From assembly GCF_000092065.1 (NCBI RefSeq), contig NC_009365.1:248001-312000 (forward strand): 64,000 bases of DNA. Direction: 5' to 3'. The notes under the pieces are model-generated. The model was given only the letters and a program-made list of their open reading frames with translations. It made no database searches and was not told where the DNA came from. This stretch comes from Ostreococcus lucimarinus CCE9901. Its lineage: Eukaryota; Chlorophyta; Mamiellophyceae; Mamiellales; Bathycoccaceae. Each line of letters begins with the position of its first letter. The stretch's first letter is position 1. This document shows positions 62,468-64,000 of the stretch, one piece after another. The translations under genes and the position numbers were made by a program.

Positions 62468-63568
62468 ATGGCGTCGAGCGCGGTCGCGGCGCGGTGTGGA
62501 ACGCTCGCGGCGCCGACGCGCGGCGCGCGGGACGGCGCGCGCGCGCGAAAGACTCGCGCGAGGGCGATGAAGATGACGTTGATGCCGCTGGCGCCGGGCG
62601 ATCGCGCGACGCCGCGACGCGCGAGGGCGTCGTCGTCGTCCGCGGGGGGCGCGGAAAGTGAGAACGCGACGACGACGTCGTCGAGCGGGCGAGAGACGCG
62701 CGCGAACGGTGGCTTGGCGGCGGTGACGGCGGACGTCGAGCGTCGCGTCAACGAGGCGCTCATCGGCGTCGCGGTGACGGTGATCGATAATCTTTACGGT
62801 GGACGCTCGTACGCGCGATTTCACGCGCTGGAGACGGTGGCGAGAGTGCCGTATTTTAGCTTTATGTCCGTGCTTCACCTGTACGAGACGTTCGGGTGGT
62901 GGCGAAAGGCGGATTATCTCAAGGTGCACTTTGCGGAGACGATGAACGAGTATCATCACTTGCTCATCATGGAATCTCTGGGCGGGGCGGAGCTTTGGAA
63001 GGATCGGTTCGTGGCGCAACACATCGCGGTGGCGTATTACTGGATTTGCGTCGCGCAGTACTTGGTGTCGCCGAGATGGGCGTACAACTTGCTCGAGCAG
63101 GTGGAATCGCACGCGTACGCGACGTACGACGGATTTTTAAACGCCAACGAGGAGGTGCTGAAGGCGACGCCGCCGCCGAGCGTGGCGGTGCAGTACTACA
63201 CCAAGGGTGATTTGTACTTGTTTGACGAATTTCAAACCGTCGATCGGGGCGAGAGACGACCGAAGATTGACAATCTGTACGACGTCTTCGTCAACGTACG
63301 AAACGACGAAGCCGAACACATGAAGACGATGGAATTTTGCCAGCGTCCTGGCAACGGCTTACGCTCGCCGTCGAGCAAGGAGGCGATGGTATTGCTCAGT
63401 AAAGACGCTTGCGAGGTGGACGAGGACTTCCAAGTCGATGAAGATTGTGAGAAGGCGTCCATCGCGGCGAGCGCCGAGGACGAGCGCGTGTGCGAAGGCT
63501 TGGTCGACTGCGTCGTCAACTTTGGCACGGGCGCGATGAGTTACGAGCCCGAGGTCGATCGCGAGTGA
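62468..63568 (+). CDS. PTOX: Plastid terminal oxidase (PTOX/IMMUTANS)
   Basis: PTOX oxidises plastoquinol with oxygen in thylakoids, supporting carotenoid desaturation and chlororespiration. The 366-residue protein begins at ATG 62468 with an Ala/Arg-rich plastid transit peptide (residues 1-60). The di-iron carboxylate ligands lie in FHALETVARVPYF, HFAETMNEYHHLLIMESLGG and VRNDEAEHMKTM, as in alternative oxidases. YTKGDLYLFDEFQ marks PTOX rather than mitochondrial AOX, which has no such insertion. The catalytic Glu and His residues visible here are intact. The C-terminal about 70 residues are acidic and less conserved. Picoalgae such as Ostreococcus are known to use a plastoquinol oxidase-type sink in low-iron oceans, so this gene is of physiological interest. 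Confidence 0.95.
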   Translation: MASSAVAARCGTLAAPTRGARDGARARKTRARAMKMTLMPLAPGDRATPRRARASSSSAGGAESENATTTSSSGRETRANGGLAAVTADVERRVNEALIGVAVTVIDNLYGGRSYARFHALETVARVPYFSFMSVLHLYETFGWWRKADYLKVHFAETMNEYHHLLIMESLGGAELWKDRFVAQHIAVAYYWICVAQYLVSPRWAYNLLEQVESHAYATYDGFLNANEEVLKATPPPSVAVQYYTKGDLYLFDEFQTVDRGERRPKIDNLYDVFVNVRNDEAEHMKTMEFCQRPGNGLRSPSSKEAMVLLSKDACEVDEDFQVDEDCEKASIAASAEDERVCEGLVDCVVNFGTGAMSYEPEVDRE

Positions 63569-63698
63569 TTTCAATCCGGTCGTCGATTTTACCGTCGCGC
63601 GCGCGACGACGCCGACACACTACCCATAGTACAACAATTACGAGCGACGAATTTCTAGATTTTAACGACGCGCGTCGCCGCGTTTCACACCCGTCGCG

Positions 63699-64000
63699 TC
63701 ACTCCGCGCGAACGACGCGCGACACCACCATCTCAAACGTGTCCTCGACCACCGCGCGCTTAATCTCTTCCCTCACCGCGGACTCTCCCACCACCTCGCA
63801 CTCCTCGTCGACGTCCGTCGTCGACGTCGCTCGCCACCCCTCCGGCGCGTCCTCGCTCGTCGCCTCCGCGACGATCTCAAACTCCACCCGTCCCTCCCTC
63901 GCCGTCGCCAGTCGCGCCTTCCGCGCGCCTTCGTCCGCGACGAACACAAACTTCGTCGCCGTCGCCGCCAGCGCGTCTCTCGCGTCCCTCTTCCGCGCCG
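63699..64000 (-). CDS. C-terminal part of an unrecognised protein, continues beyond window
   Basis: The frame ends at the stop at 63701-63699 and remains open to the window edge, giving about 99 residues. The text alternates beta-like segments (FVFVADEGARKARLATA, RVEFEIVAEA) with acidic loops (TTDVDEECEVVGESAVRE) and ends in DTFEMVVSRVVRAE. No family was recognised. It converges on PTOX with 130 bp between the ends. Confidence 0.5.
   Translation of the reverse strand, partial: ARKRDARDALAATATKFVFVADEGARKARLATAREGRVEFEIVAEATSEDAPEGWRATSTTDVDEECEVVGESAVREEIKRAVVEDTFEMVVSRVVRAE

Overview
The window is nuclear DNA from a very compact, GC-rich, intron-poor green picoalga, most likely a Mamiellophyceae member such as Ostreococcus (lineage inferred from gene content and style, not from a database match). 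The plant-lineage evidence is CYP51, a DGD1-type galactolipid synthase, a plastid terminal oxidase, a RAR1-type CHORD protein, an ATXR3/SDG2-type SET protein and a WAPL homologue of plant type. Genes lie on both strands at tens to a few hundred bases from each other. Only one spliceosomal intron could be seen, in BRR2, and the two tRNA types present are both interrupted.

Layout. 1-8.6 kb: 3' part of a DOT1-like methyltransferase, a TPR protein, and the spliceosomal helicase BRR2. 8.7-22.9 kb: auxin-efflux-carrier-family transporter, histidine phosphatase, NKAP, SAM-TKL kinase, P-protein-type ion transporter, WBP11/ELF5, a conserved uncharacterised protein, RAR1-like CHORD protein and a phosphopantetheinyl transferase. 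23-34 kb: ATXR3-type SET protein with two CW fingers, WRN-type exonuclease, a ViaA-like VWA protein, the CSA/ERCC8 WD40 protein, a small SAM protein and a THUMPD1/TAN1 protein. 34-48.4 kb: CYP51, mitochondrial uS9, a small basic protein, DGD1, WAPL, an intron-containing tRNA-Trp, POLA2 and UDP-galactopyranose mutase. 52.6-64 kb: USP39/Sad1, an S26 signal-peptidase-like protein lacking its catalytic residues, a GT10 fucosyltransferase-like protein, a TraB-like protein, a BOD1/SHG1 protein, an apyrase, a POT transporter, PTOX, and the end of an unrecognised gene.

The unusual part is 48.6-52.6 kb. A 945-bp segment (the 3' half of a TLDc gene, a decayed fragment of the BOD1/SHG1-like gene found 9 kb away, a tRNA-Glu interrupted outside the anticodon loop, and a run of hairpins) occurs twice as a direct repeat that looked identical wherever I compared it. 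Between the copies lies a 1.49-kb insert of visibly lower GC. The insert begins with a 52-bp exact copy of part of the neighbouring UDP-galactopyranose mutase gene. It encodes an orphan coiled-coil protein, and it ends with the broken 3' end of a gene resembling the C-terminus of S74-type (endosialidase-chaperone) proteins. Short homologies at both junctions suggest template-switching repair or duplicative capture of foreign or mobile DNA.

Several housekeeping themes recur: spliceosome (BRR2, USP39, WBP11, NKAP), chromatin (DOT1-like, ATXR3, SHG1-like, WAPL), DNA replication and repair (POLA2, CSA, WRN-like exonuclease), and glycan or lipid synthesis (UGM, GT10, DGD1, CYP51). They are scattered and interleaved, so I do not read them as functional clusters. 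Many pairs are divergent with 80-440 bp between start codons and must share compact bidirectional promoters.
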